DNA from: Streptomyces sp. NBC_00285
GTDB lineage: Bacteria; Actinomycetota; Actinomycetes; Streptomycetales; Streptomycetaceae
Direction of reading: 5' to 3'
DNA length: 64,000 bases
Assembly: GCF_036174265.1 (NCBI RefSeq)
Contig: NZ_CP108055.1
Location: 6,014,001-6,078,000, forward strand
Program-made: the position numbers and the translations under genes
In this document: positions 41,659 through 48,807 of the stretch, one piece after another
Position numbering within the stretch: position 1 is the stretch's first letter
Layout: every line of letters begins with the position of its first letter
The notes under the pieces: generated by a model
Databases searched by the model: none
What the model saw: the letters and a program-made list of their open reading frames with translations, nothing else
What the model was told of the DNA's origin: nothing

Positions 41659-42632
41659 CAACGCCTCCTGCGCCAGGGGTGGTGGGCGTTCTCGTACGCG
41701 GTCAGCGCGTCGGCGTCGCTCATGTCCCCGAGGTCTTTCGCTGGGGTGTGGCTGTAGTCGAGGAATTTCATGGGGAGTCCGCGCGGCCTCCAGCGGCCGT
41801 GGATCTTGTCCCGGGATGTGCGGCCGGCCGTGTCGTTGTCGAGGCCGAGAATGAGATTTCGGCAGCGGGCCTTGAGGAGCCGCATCTGTGCTTCGGAGAC
41901 GTAGGCGCCGAAGCTGGAGAAGGCGCCGGGTATCCCGAGAGCGTGGGCCCGGACGGTGTCGAGCGGGGATTCCAGGAGCAGGGCGGTGTCGCCGCTCCAG
42001 GTCAGGTCGCCGAAGAGAGTGAGCGACTTGTGGATGCCCGTGGGGTAGTTGCGGAAGTAGCGCTTGCCCTTTTCCTGCCAGCCCCACAGTTCCCCGGTGA
42101 ATGGGTCGCGGATGGGGAGAATCCAGTGCCGCGTCTCGGGGTCCCACAGAACGCCGAAGTCCTGGCACGCCTCGGGGGTGACGCCGCGCCGCTCGCACGC
42201 CCTGGCTGGCGGGGGGACGAACAGGGCCAGCGATGCCTCGTTGACGCGGACGGTCTCTTCGGCTTCGGGGGCCGGGCCGTTGTCCTCGACCGTGCGGTAC
42301 ACGCCGTGCCGGGCGATCCACTGGAACGCCTCGACGCGGTTGTAGCCGAGGCCGTCTTCCACGAGCTGGATGAAGGGGCCGGCGTAGCCGCAGGAGAAGC
42401 AGTGATGCAGGCCGGTGGAGGAGTTCACCGAAAAACTCGGCCGGCGGTCCTGCTTGCCGGTGAGGGTGAGGTGGGCGGGGCAGTGGGCGAGATACTCCGT
42501 TGAGTCGGGCTTGCTCAACTCGCGCAGCACCTCGATGCCCAGTGCCCGCATGGCTCCCGGGATGTCGTGCGGGACGGGGTTGGCGAACGCCGCGAGGTTG
42601 TCCCAGAACTCAGTAGGGGAGGTCGGTTTCAA
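41658..42632 (-). CDS. DnaG-type primase
   Basis: A 324-residue primase making RNA primers. The zinc module is CPAHLTL...HHCFSCGYAG (CHC2 type), followed by a Toprim domain with LLLESPLDTVRAHALG (Glu) and LILGLDNDTAG (DxD). No helicase domain is fused; that is the next gene. A TTG start at 42632 has GAGGAGG seven bases upstream and overlaps the helicase gene by 23 bp; a GTG about 20 codons further in (NPVPHD) is possible. Confidence 0.9.
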   Translation of the reverse strand: MKPTSPTEFWDNLAAFANPVPHDIPGAMRALGIEVLRELSKPDSTEYLAHCPAHLTLTGKQDRRPSFSVNSSTGLHHCFSCGYAGPFIQLVEDGLGYNRVEAFQWIARHGVYRTVEDNGPAPEAEETVRVNEASLALFVPPPARACERRGVTPEACQDFGVLWDPETRHWILPIRDPFTGELWGWQEKGKRYFRNYPTGIHKSLTLFGDLTWSGDTALLLESPLDTVRAHALGIPGAFSSFGAYVSEAQMRLLKARCRNLILGLDNDTAGRTSRDKIHGRWRPRGLPMKFLDYSHTPAKDLGDMSDADALTAYENAHHPWRRRR

Positions 42633-43848
42633 CTTCGGCCTCCTCGAACTGTGGCGGGTCCCACGAGATCGAAATGAGGTGCTCCTGGGGCGCGGCATTC
42701 CGGCTCGCGAGCACCTTGAGCCGATAGAACGTCTCCTCGTCCGTTGCCTCCATGCCGACGACGAGGTCCGCGTCCTGGACCCAGGCAGAGGTGTAGCCGA
42801 GGCTGCTCGCGGTGAGTCCCTTGGCGCCGACCTTGTGCGAGAGGCTCTGGGTGGTGACGACCACCGGAAGGTCATTGTTCAGAGCGAGTTTTTTCAGGCC
42901 CCGGGAAATGTTGGTGAGGGCGAGAGGTGTCTGTGCTTCCCGGCTGATCTCGTCGAACAAAAAATATGCGCCGTCCACAAACAGGACGCTGGGCGCGAGT
43001 TGGTCGATTTTCGTCTGGAGACCGGCGATGGTCATGGCGCCGGCGCGGTCCTCGGTGACGATGTACGGCTGCTCGCCGAGAGGGTCGGTAAGAGCCGCTT
43101 CGAGCTGACGCCATTCCTTGGCGGAGAGCTGCCCGGTCTGCAACTTCTTCGGGTTGACCTTGGCGAGGAAACCGTCCAGCCTTCGGGAGATCTCCTGGTA
43201 AGGCATTTCGAAAGACACCAGAAGCGGCTTCGCGCCGTAGTCGTAGGCGGAGCGCGTCATACCGAGCATCACCGTGGTTTTGCACGATTTCGCGAGGCCC
43301 GTGAGCACGATCATCTGCTGGGGCTGAATGCCGAGGGTGACCGCGTCAAGGAAGGCAAACCCGGTAGGGATGCCCAACAACTCGCCCGGGTTGTCGCGGG
43401 CCTGGCGGTAGACGTCCAGTCGCTGGGCGCCGGTGGCCGCGTAGTCGACTTCGCGGGAGCCGGCCGTGGCCGTGGTGGCGTGCGCGAGCATCATCCGCAG
43501 GAGAGGCAGGGCGGCCTCGGAGCCACCCTTGTCGAGAGCCTCACCGACGGCGCCCATGCCCAGGTCGATGATCGTCCTGCGCCGCTGCTCGTGCAGCTCC
43601 CGCAACAGGTACTCGATAGGCCCCGAACTCTCCTCAGTGAAAGGGAAGTTGGGGTGGTCGCGGCCGATTACCTCCGGCGTGGGCGGCTCACCAAAGTCGG
43701 CCTTGAACGCGAGGATGGACGAGAACACCTTGCGGGTCTCGGGGTCCAGGAAGTGCTCGGCCGTGATGCCGCCGGCCTGACCGACGACGGTGTCAAGGTC
43801 GCCGGTCAGCGCGATGTAGGAGATGACCTCCTCTTCGATGCTGCTCAC
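42610..43848 (-). CDS. DnaB-like replicative helicase with altered P-loop
   Basis: A 412-residue RecA-fold helicase. Residues 1-100 resemble the DnaB N-terminal domain; residues 155-400 are the motor, with PSVLFVDGAYFLF as Walker B and SWDPPQFEEAEVE at the end. The Walker A reads GLAKSCKTT (184-192): the last Gly of GxxxxGKT is Cys189. Other conserved features are in place, so it is probably active. GTG at 43848 overlaps the upstream small gene (GTGA). It forms the replisome with the loader, primase and polymerase encoded around it. Confidence 0.85.
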   Translation of the reverse strand: MSSIEEEVISYIALTGDLDTVVGQAGGITAEHFLDPETRKVFSSILAFKADFGEPPTPEVIGRDHPNFPFTEESSGPIEYLLRELHEQRRRTIIDLGMGAVGEALDKGGSEAALPLLRMMLAHATTATAGSREVDYAATGAQRLDVYRQARDNPGELLGIPTGFAFLDAVTLGIQPQQMIVLTGLAKSCKTTVMLGMTRSAYDYGAKPLLVSFEMPYQEISRRLDGFLAKVNPKKLQTGQLSAKEWRQLEAALTDPLGEQPYIVTEDRAGAMTIAGLQTKIDQLAPSVLFVDGAYFLFDEISREAQTPLALTNISRGLKKLALNNDLPVVVTTQSLSHKVGAKGLTASSLGYTSAWVQDADLVVGMEATDEETFYRLKVLASRNAAPQEHLISISWDPPQFEEAEVETDLPY

Positions 43849-43994
43849 GAGCCCTCCTCGGGCAGCGCCCTCGCGGCGGGCGGCTTACGGCACTGGTCCT
43901 CGTAGTCGCAGCAGCAGTCGCCCTCCGTCCAAAGGCAGCAAGGGACGCGGTCCTTGCAGGTCTCCAGATCGGGGCAGTAGTGACGGTGACTCAC
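43845..43994 (-). CDS. Very Cys-rich 49-residue protein
   Basis: From GTG at 43994 to TGA at 43845: MSHRHYCPDLETC, VPCCLWTEGDCCCDYEDQC, then a Pro/Arg-rich end. Eight Cys in 49 residues suggest a metal-binding (metallothionein-like or zinc) peptide. GTGA overlaps at both ends support that it is translated. It is too small for most gene finders. Confidence 0.6.
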   Translation of the reverse strand: MSHRHYCPDLETCKDRVPCCLWTEGDCCCDYEDQCRKPPAARALPEEGS

Positions 43995-44266
43995 ACGATC
44001 TCCAGCAGCGTCAGCGGACCGACCTCTTCTTCGAGGTCGCCGAGCGCGATGGCGCCGTGGCAGTCGTCGTCCACGACCGGCTCGACGGTGATGCGCGGCA
44101 GCTCGTCTTCCGCGAACGTCACGACGACGGCCCAGCCGACGAGCGGCAAGCAGTCGTAACCCTCAAGCCCCAGCTCTGAGCGAAACCGGGCGGTCTTGCC
44201 GACCTTGTCCGGCACGAGCTGAACGGTCTCGCGGCGGAAGGCTCCCGGCGGCCGGTAGTCGGTCAT
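43991..44266 (-). CDS. Hypothetical phage protein
   Basis: A 91-residue acidic protein (ETVQLVPDKVGKTARFRSEL, VVVTFAEDELPRITVEPVVD) with mostly beta character. ATG at 44266 overlaps the antirepressor stop (TGATG). No family recognised. Confidence 0.65.
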   Translation of the reverse strand: MTDYRPPGAFRRETVQLVPDKVGKTARFRSELGLEGYDCLPLVGWAVVVTFAEDELPRITVEPVVDDDCHGAIALGDLEEEVGPLTLLEIV

Positions 44267-45099
44267 CAGGAGAGACCGCCGTTCGTAAGGGGGCGAGTCA
44301 CTCGCGTCGGGGGCCCGTGCTGAATCGAAGGAACGTTTCTCCTGTCGGCGAGATCGCGGAGGATCTTGCGCAGGGCCTCCACGCCCTTGGGGGTGATGTA
44401 GACGGTGTAGGTGGTCCGCGCGCCGCCGTCGTCGCCCATCCGCGTGTAGACCCGCGTGGCGAGCAGCCCCGAATCCGCGATCTTCGCGGTGACGTCGTAG
44501 TAGCTGTCCCCGTAGGCGTTCCTGTGCCGGAAAATCCAGCCCTTCTCCATGAGGAGGATGCGCAGGCCCTTTTCCTTCAGCCCGAGCAGCTTCGCGGCCT
44601 CCCGGACCAAGAGGAACTTGTCGCTCGCGAAGTACGCATCGGCGGCCTCGACCTTCGGCGCGGCAGCGGCGAGTTCCTTTTTCGTGGCTTCAAGTTCTTC
44701 CCACTGCTGCGCGGCCAGGAGCAGCGCGTCGCCGAACGTCTTGGGGGTGTCGAACGCGGGCCGGTCGGCGCCGTAGCCGCCAGTGCGCCGGATTTCCGGC
44801 AGGACTTCGCTGGTGATCCATTTCTTGAAAGCCCTGGCCTCGGCCTTCCGACTGCGGAGCACCATGGAGTAGAGACCGGACTCGTTGATGACCGACATGC
44901 GCTGGTCGCCACCGGGGGTGCTCACAGTCTGAGCACCCTTTTCGTCGTCGTCGAGGCCGCGCAGAGCGGCGTCGGGGCGCTCCATTTCGAGGACGTTGCA
45001 CACGTCGCGGGCCACCCACCAAGGGGCGCCCTCGACCATGAGCACTCTCACGCGCTTGTTGGTCTCGGGGAAAATGAGGGGGATGGCGTCAACGCCCAT
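44266..45099 (-). CDS. BRO-family phage antirepressor
   Basis: A 277-residue protein with an N-terminal Bro-N domain (WWVARDVCNVLEMERPDAAL, GDQRMSVINESGLYSMVLRS, FKKWITSEVLPEIRRTGGYG) and a C-terminal ANT/KilAC-type DNA-binding domain (LLVREAAKLLGLKEKGLRIL, WIFRHRNAYGDSYYDVTAKI). Antirepressors of this build relieve lysogenic repression. Expressed here within the replication operon. ATG at 45099 overlaps the upstream stop (TAATG). Confidence 0.92.
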   Translation of the reverse strand: MGVDAIPLIFPETNKRVRVLMVEGAPWWVARDVCNVLEMERPDAALRGLDDDEKGAQTVSTPGGDQRMSVINESGLYSMVLRSRKAEARAFKKWITSEVLPEIRRTGGYGADRPAFDTPKTFGDALLLAAQQWEELEATKKELAAAAPKVEAADAYFASDKFLLVREAAKLLGLKEKGLRILLMEKGWIFRHRNAYGDSYYDVTAKIADSGLLATRVYTRMGDDGGARTTYTVYITPKGVEALRKILRDLADRRNVPSIQHGPPTRVTRPLTNGGLS

Positions 45100-45551
45100 T
45101 ACAGGACCTCTCGCATGAGTTCGGGTGACTGCGGGGGGACGAGGAAACCCTTGGGGCCGTACAGCAGGTTGTGTTCGGGGAAGCCGTGGAAGATCCGCGC
45201 GACGTCGTTGAGCAGGGCGATGAGCCGGCTCATGTCGCGGGGCTGCGAGACGACCAGCCGGGTGTTGGGGACGCTCTCCCGGTCCAGGCGGTCCGCGAGC
45301 GCGGCGACGACCCCGACGGGCAGGTAGGTGACGACCGCGACCGGCTGGTCCTGCTCCCACAGGTCCCACAGGGTCTGGACGGCCGCCTTGTTCGTCTCGT
45401 AGAGGGCCAAGGCCGCTCGGGGCCCGCGCCAGCGCAGCCGCCGGTGGAAGCGCTTCACGCTGAACCGGGAGCTGGGGGTGGCGAGCAGTCCCTCCCACAG
45501 GACGTAGACCTCGGCCGGCAGCGGCGCGTCGTCGAGGTCTCGGCCGATCAC
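45099..45551 (-). CDS. HAD-like phage protein
   Basis: A 150-residue protein with the same layout as the gene at 21381: VYVLWEGLLATPSSR in place of the DxDGxL motif I, PVAVVTYLPVGVVAALADRL near motif II, and a helical end (MSRLIALLNDVARIFHGFPE). The nucleophile Asp is absent, so a phosphatase role is doubtful. GTG at 45551 overlaps the loader stop. Confidence 0.55.
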   Translation of the reverse strand: MIGRDLDDAPLPAEVYVLWEGLLATPSSRFSVKRFHRRLRWRGPRAALALYETNKAAVQTLWDLWEQDQPVAVVTYLPVGVVAALADRLDRESVPNTRLVVSQPRDMSRLIALLNDVARIFHGFPEHNLLYGPKGFLVPPQSPELMREVL

Positions 45552-46210
45552 TGGTCGCCCCGGCGGAACGATTCCCCGGTGAAGATCTCCCGGCGGGTGC
45601 ACTGGTCCATGAAGGACCGCAGGGCCTTCGAATACCGGGCGGCCCAGTCGTCGCCGGGCAGGTTGGTCGTGATGAGCGTGACGCGGCCCTCGTCGTACCG
45701 CTGCCGCAGCAGCTTCTCCAGGGTGTCCTCGGCGAACTTCGAGTCCGTGGAGTGCTCGTGGCCGACGTCATCGAGCAGCACCGCGTCGGCCCACTGGACA
45801 CGTTCGACGGCGTACTGCCAGCGGGAGACCTGCTCGGGATCTACGTTTTGATCCGCACGAACAAGTTTTCGCTCGCGCTCGATGTGGTCGCTGTAGCGGG
45901 AGCAGTAGACAGTGATTCCGTAGCGGCGCCGCAGCTCGCACAGGATGGCCGCTGCCAAAGTCGTCTTGCCGGTTCCGGGGTGGCCGGCGAACAGCAGACC
46001 TCGGCCGTAGACGTTGGGACTGGTCGGGAAGCCGCGCCAGTTCCGGGACTGCTGGGCGCGGTAGCCGTTGACGAAGTGCCGGGCCTTCTTGACGGCGTCG
46101 GTCTGCCCGCCCATTTCTTCGACGTCGTTCAGGGTCAGGCCCCTCAAGCGGGGCGGAATTCCAGTGCCGACCCACCGGGCCTTCTCGGGGTCCATGCGCG
46201 CGGTGATCAT
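45548..46210 (-). CDS. DnaC-like helicase loader (AAA+ ATPase)
   Basis: A 220-residue AAA+ protein. Walker A is LLFAGHPGTGKTTLAAA, Walker B AVLLDDVGHE, and sensor 1 LITTNLP, as in DnaC/DnaI. It places the phage DnaB on the origin. ATG at 46210 overlaps the upstream stop (TGATG). Confidence 0.92.
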   Translation of the reverse strand: MITARMDPEKARWVGTGIPPRLRGLTLNDVEEMGGQTDAVKKARHFVNGYRAQQSRNWRGFPTSPNVYGRGLLFAGHPGTGKTTLAAAILCELRRRYGITVYCSRYSDHIERERKLVRADQNVDPEQVSRWQYAVERVQWADAVLLDDVGHEHSTDSKFAEDTLEKLLRQRYDEGRVTLITTNLPGDDWAARYSKALRSFMDQCTRREIFTGESFRRGDQ

Positions 46211-46743
46211 CAGACGCTCCCCCAGGAGGCGGTGAAGCTGTCGTCGGCGGCCGGGTCGTTCTTGGCGGGCTGCTCCCAGGTGCTGTACTCCTCGGCGGTG
46301 ACGGTGAGGCCGGTGCCTCGCAGGTCCCGCAGGAGCTGGTAGCGGCGCCACTTGAAGTCCCAGACGTACGGCTTGCTGGGGGTGCGGCCGGCCAGGCGGC
46401 TGATGTAGAGGTCGACCAGGGCGCGGCAGTCGTCGGGGGTCAGGCCGGCTTCGCGCCGCAGCTCGGAGAAGACCTGCACGAGGGCCTGGCGGTTGCCGAT
46501 CTCCAGGCCGCCGGACCAGCTCAGGGGTGGGCAGGCGGAGGCGAAGTAGTCCGCGAGGCCGGGGATGGAGTCGGGGCCGTAGTGGCGGCCCCTGGGGCGC
46601 CGTTCACGGCGCTGGCCGTGCTCCGGCGGGGTCCAGCCGGTCTGTGACGCCGAGGGAGCCTCCTCGTCGCCGTGGAGCATCCTCTGGACGATGGCCGTGG
46701 CGTCGAGTTCGGCGTCGGGGTCGTGAATGCTTTTGCGTGCCAT
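46210..46743 (-). CDS. Replication-associated phage protein, first gene of the operon
   Basis: A 177-residue protein. A basic, disordered start (RKSIHDPDAELDATAIVQRM...) leads to helical segments (ALVQVFSELRREAGLTPDDC, LVDLYISRLAGRTPSKPYVW). It lies directly before the DnaC-like loader, a place often held by initiator or DnaD-like proteins; sequence alone does not prove this. ATG at 46743 with AGGAG upstream, right after the palindrome cluster. Confidence 0.65.
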   Translation of the reverse strand: MARKSIHDPDAELDATAIVQRMLHGDEEAPSASQTGWTPPEHGQRRERRPRGRHYGPDSIPGLADYFASACPPLSWSGGLEIGNRQALVQVFSELRREAGLTPDDCRALVDLYISRLAGRTPSKPYVWDFKWRRYQLLRDLRGTGLTVTAEEYSTWEQPAKNDPAADDSFTASWGSV

Positions 46744-46783
46744 GTGTTTCTCCTGGCTGTGTGGCGGGCCAGAACTGCCCCGA

Positions 46784-46795
46784 ACGAACGTTCGT
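46784..46795. promoter_or_regulatory. 12-bp palindrome ACGAACGTTCGT
   Basis: A perfect palindrome 41 bp upstream of the start at 46743. It lies where operators or promoter-proximal sites of the leftward replication operon are expected. Owner protein unknown. Confidence 0.5.
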
Positions 46796-46803
46796 GGGCA
46801 GCT

Positions 46804-46826
46804 AATAGAAACCGTAGGTTTCTATT
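46804..46826. promoter_or_regulatory. 23-bp perfect operator-like palindrome
   Basis: AATAGAAACC (46804-46813), spacer GTA, GGTTTCTATT (46817-46826): ten-base arms with no mismatch. Chance occurrence is very unlikely, and local base composition is unusually AT-rich for this DNA. It stands between the winged-helix gene (start 47360) and the replication operon (start 46743), so it is a strong candidate for a regulator-binding site. Confidence 0.7.
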
Positions 46827-46828
46827 TG

Positions 46829-46851
46829 CCTAGCTATTTGCTTGAGCTAGG
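46829..46851. promoter_or_regulatory. CCTAGCT...AGCTAGG inverted repeat
   Basis: Seven-base arms CCTAGCT (46829-46835) and AGCTAGG (46845-46851) around a 9-base AT-rich spacer. Immediately adjacent to the 23-bp palindrome. Either a second operator or part of an origin; the rest of 46852-46916 shows nothing clear. Confidence 0.5.
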
Positions 46852-46916
46852 GCTTGTGCTTCAGCGCGTATACGTGCGCTCGATGCGTCAGTTGCTGCGT
46901 CACCGGAGTTACTCCG

Positions 46917-47360
46917 TCAGATGCCTGCCGCCAGAGCTTCCAATTCGTGGTTCTGGGCAACGAGTTGGGCGATTGCCTTGTCGACGAGCTGCCGCTTGGG
47001 TGCGCGCGAGAGCGCGGCCTGAACCGGGCCGAAAGGCGAGGAGATGTCGACCGAGTCGATACGAACCTGGGTTTCGGTGCGAGCGCCGGGCCAGGCAAGA
47101 ACCCGTACGAGCCCGTGCGTTCGCAGGTCTCGGATGGCGCGGGTGGCGGTGCGCAGGCAGACGTACATCTCGTCGGCGAGAGCCTGCTGAGTGATGTACG
47201 CGCAGGACCAGCCGGTGTCCGCGTCGTAGCGGGACGCCGCGTTGGTCACCAGGAATGTGTAGGCCAGCCGCGCACGGGCGGGAACCCGGCAGAGGATGTC
47301 TTCCACGGAAATAGGCAATTCGCTGCCATTTTCCGAGCCTTCGAGGAGGTGATCGCGCAT
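46917..47360 (-). CDS. Winged-helix phage protein (regulator or initiator)
   Basis: A 147-residue protein with a helix-turn-helix: WSCAYITQQALADEMYVCLR, TATRAIRDLRTHGLVRVLAW, and a C-terminal helix (RQLVDKAIAQLVAQNHELEA) for dimer contact. This wHTH type is found in phage replication initiators and in repressors. It sits upstream of the palindrome cluster and the replication operon, which it may bind. ATG at 47360, with GGGAG upstream. Confidence 0.75.
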   Translation of the reverse strand: MRDHLLEGSENGSELPISVEDILCRVPARARLAYTFLVTNAASRYDADTGWSCAYITQQALADEMYVCLRTATRAIRDLRTHGLVRVLAWPGARTETQVRIDSVDISSPFGPVQAALSRAPKRQLVDKAIAQLVAQNHELEALAAGI

Positions 47361-47411
47361 GCTATTCTCCCGGGGAATGCAGTTGTTATGGCGTGGCGGC
47401 CATCAGGAGCC

Positions 47412-47449
47412 AGGCCCCGGCGGAATCCGGTCAAGGTCCGCCGGGGCCT
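47412..47449 (-). terminator. Hairpin at the end of the tail transcript
   Basis: AGGCCCCGGCGGA (47412-47424) and TCCGCCGGGGCCT (47437-47449) form a 13-bp stem with a 12-base loop, 10 bp past the stop of the 47459 gene. Read leftward it closes the tail transcript; it has a short T run only on the plus side, so it may work in both directions. Confidence 0.75.
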
Positions 47450-47458
47450 TTCTGTGTG

Positions 47459-48340
47459 TTACGCCGGAACGCGGCGCTTCTGGACGCCCTTTGGCGGGCG
47501 GCCCCGCCCGGCGGGGACCCACTCGTTCTTCTCGGGGTCGAAAATCTCCAGGCGGGTCTTCTTCGGCTCGCCGTCCTCGACGGATTTCTCCGGCCGGGGG
47601 GCGAGCAGGGAACGTCCGTGGACCAGGGAGTCGCGCGTCTCGGAGATCCGCGTCAGCAGGTCCCCGCCGATCGTGTCCAGCAGCTCCTCGGCCTGGGTGA
47701 GGGCTCCGTTGAGGGCGGCGGCCTCCTGGGCGCTGAGCGTCACGGCCGGGGCGTCGGAGACGATCGCGAGCGCCATCTGCCCGCCGGCCTCGGTCGCGAC
47801 GGCCGGCGTCTCCGGCGGTGTGTGGTCCGGCAGGTGGTGCCAGGTGACCTCCAGCAGCGCGCGGGAGAGGTCGTGCACGGGGATCTCGGCGCGCAGCGCG
47901 GCGGCGGCGACGTCGGCCGTGGCTGCGTCGAACTGCTGCCCTTCCGCCGAGAGCACCAACAGCATCGGGTTCTCGCCCTTGCTGAGCTGCTCGACGAGTG
48001 CCACGCCGATGTCGTCGACGATGGCGATGTCGTCCTCGGCGGACTCGACGTTGCCCAGCACGTCGACTGTGTGGCCGTTGCCGGTCTCGTCCCAGATGAC
48101 CTTGTAGGGCAGCTCGCAGCGGATGGCCCACTCCCACACACGGTGGACACCCTCGGAAGTGGCGGAACCTCCGGCGGGCAGGAACACGGTCAGGTCATAT
48201 TCCTCGGAGGGGGCGAAGTACCCCTCGCCGTCCTCCGGCCCGAAGGCGAACTGGTCGTTGAGGGAGTCGCAGACCAACTCCGGGGATACGTCGCCGGAGC
48301 CGAAGATTCCGAGCGTTACCGGGCGCTTCCCAGTAGGCAT
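47459..48340 (-). CDS. Phage protein with C-terminal AT-hook-like motif
   Basis: A 293-residue protein. Residues 1-145 look like an alpha/beta Rossmann-type domain (RPVTLGIFGSGDVSPELVCD, EYDLTVFLPAGGSATSEGVH, KVIWDETGNGHTVDVLGNVE); residues 160-260 are helical. The end reads NEWVPAGRGRPPKGVQKRR, where RGRPPK is the core of an AT-hook minor-groove binder. Function is unknown; similar proteins occur in large Streptomyces phages. ATG at 48340 with GAGGAA upstream. The 48341-48485 gap shows no clear element. Confidence 0.65.
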   Translation of the reverse strand: MPTGKRPVTLGIFGSGDVSPELVCDSLNDQFAFGPEDGEGYFAPSEEYDLTVFLPAGGSATSEGVHRVWEWAIRCELPYKVIWDETGNGHTVDVLGNVESAEDDIAIVDDIGVALVEQLSKGENPMLLVLSAEGQQFDAATADVAAAALRAEIPVHDLSRALLEVTWHHLPDHTPPETPAVATEAGGQMALAIVSDAPAVTLSAQEAAALNGALTQAEELLDTIGGDLLTRISETRDSLVHGRSLLAPRPEKSVEDGEPKKTRLEIFDPEKNEWVPAGRGRPPKGVQKRRVPA

Positions 48341-48485
48341 ATTTTCCTCACATGGGTTGATGTGCTGAACGACAGCGATGTTGCCTTCCATACCTGCCGG
48401 AAAATAGGGGTGTCGTGACCGTTTCTGGTGAATCCACTCTGGCGGCGCAAATTGGCCCGAGAGAGTGAGACACCCCCGCTGACCT

Positions 48486-48794
48486 CTAAGGACCCGGCAT
48501 TGGCATACCTCGTCTGGCCCTGCCACGGACGATCGCTGAAATGTTTTGTGTCTCACTCGAACGGCGCAGCATGGTGAGCATTCCGGCGAGCGAAGCTGCC
48601 GCGATAGGCAGAAGGAAGTCCCTGTCCACCCAATGGTCGAGAGCCAGTGCGGCGCCCAGGGCGGTCAGGGACTTCAGGTATCCGGCGGCGACGTCGGGCA
48701 GACGTAGCAGGTCGCAGAGCGGGCGGACCAGGGGAAGCAGGACGCATTCCCAGGCGAAGAACGTGGCTAGAGCGAGCACGATCAGATGTGTCAT
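48486..48794 (-). CDS. Membrane protein in the tail module
   Basis: A 102-residue protein with spans at about 3-22, 42-56 and 60-80 (FFAWECVLLPLVRPLCDLLR between them) and a basic Arg-rich tail. ATG at 48794 with AGGGG upstream, 13 bp after the fibre gene stop. A holin-like protein here would be a second lysis-type gene far from the endolysin, but function is unproven. Confidence 0.65.
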   Translation of the reverse strand: MTHLIVLALATFFAWECVLLPLVRPLCDLLRLPDVAAGYLKSLTALGAALALDHWVDRDFLLPIAAASLAGMLTMLRRSSETQNISAIVRGRARRGMPMPGP

Positions 48795-48807
48795 GAGGGC
48801 CCCTGCA

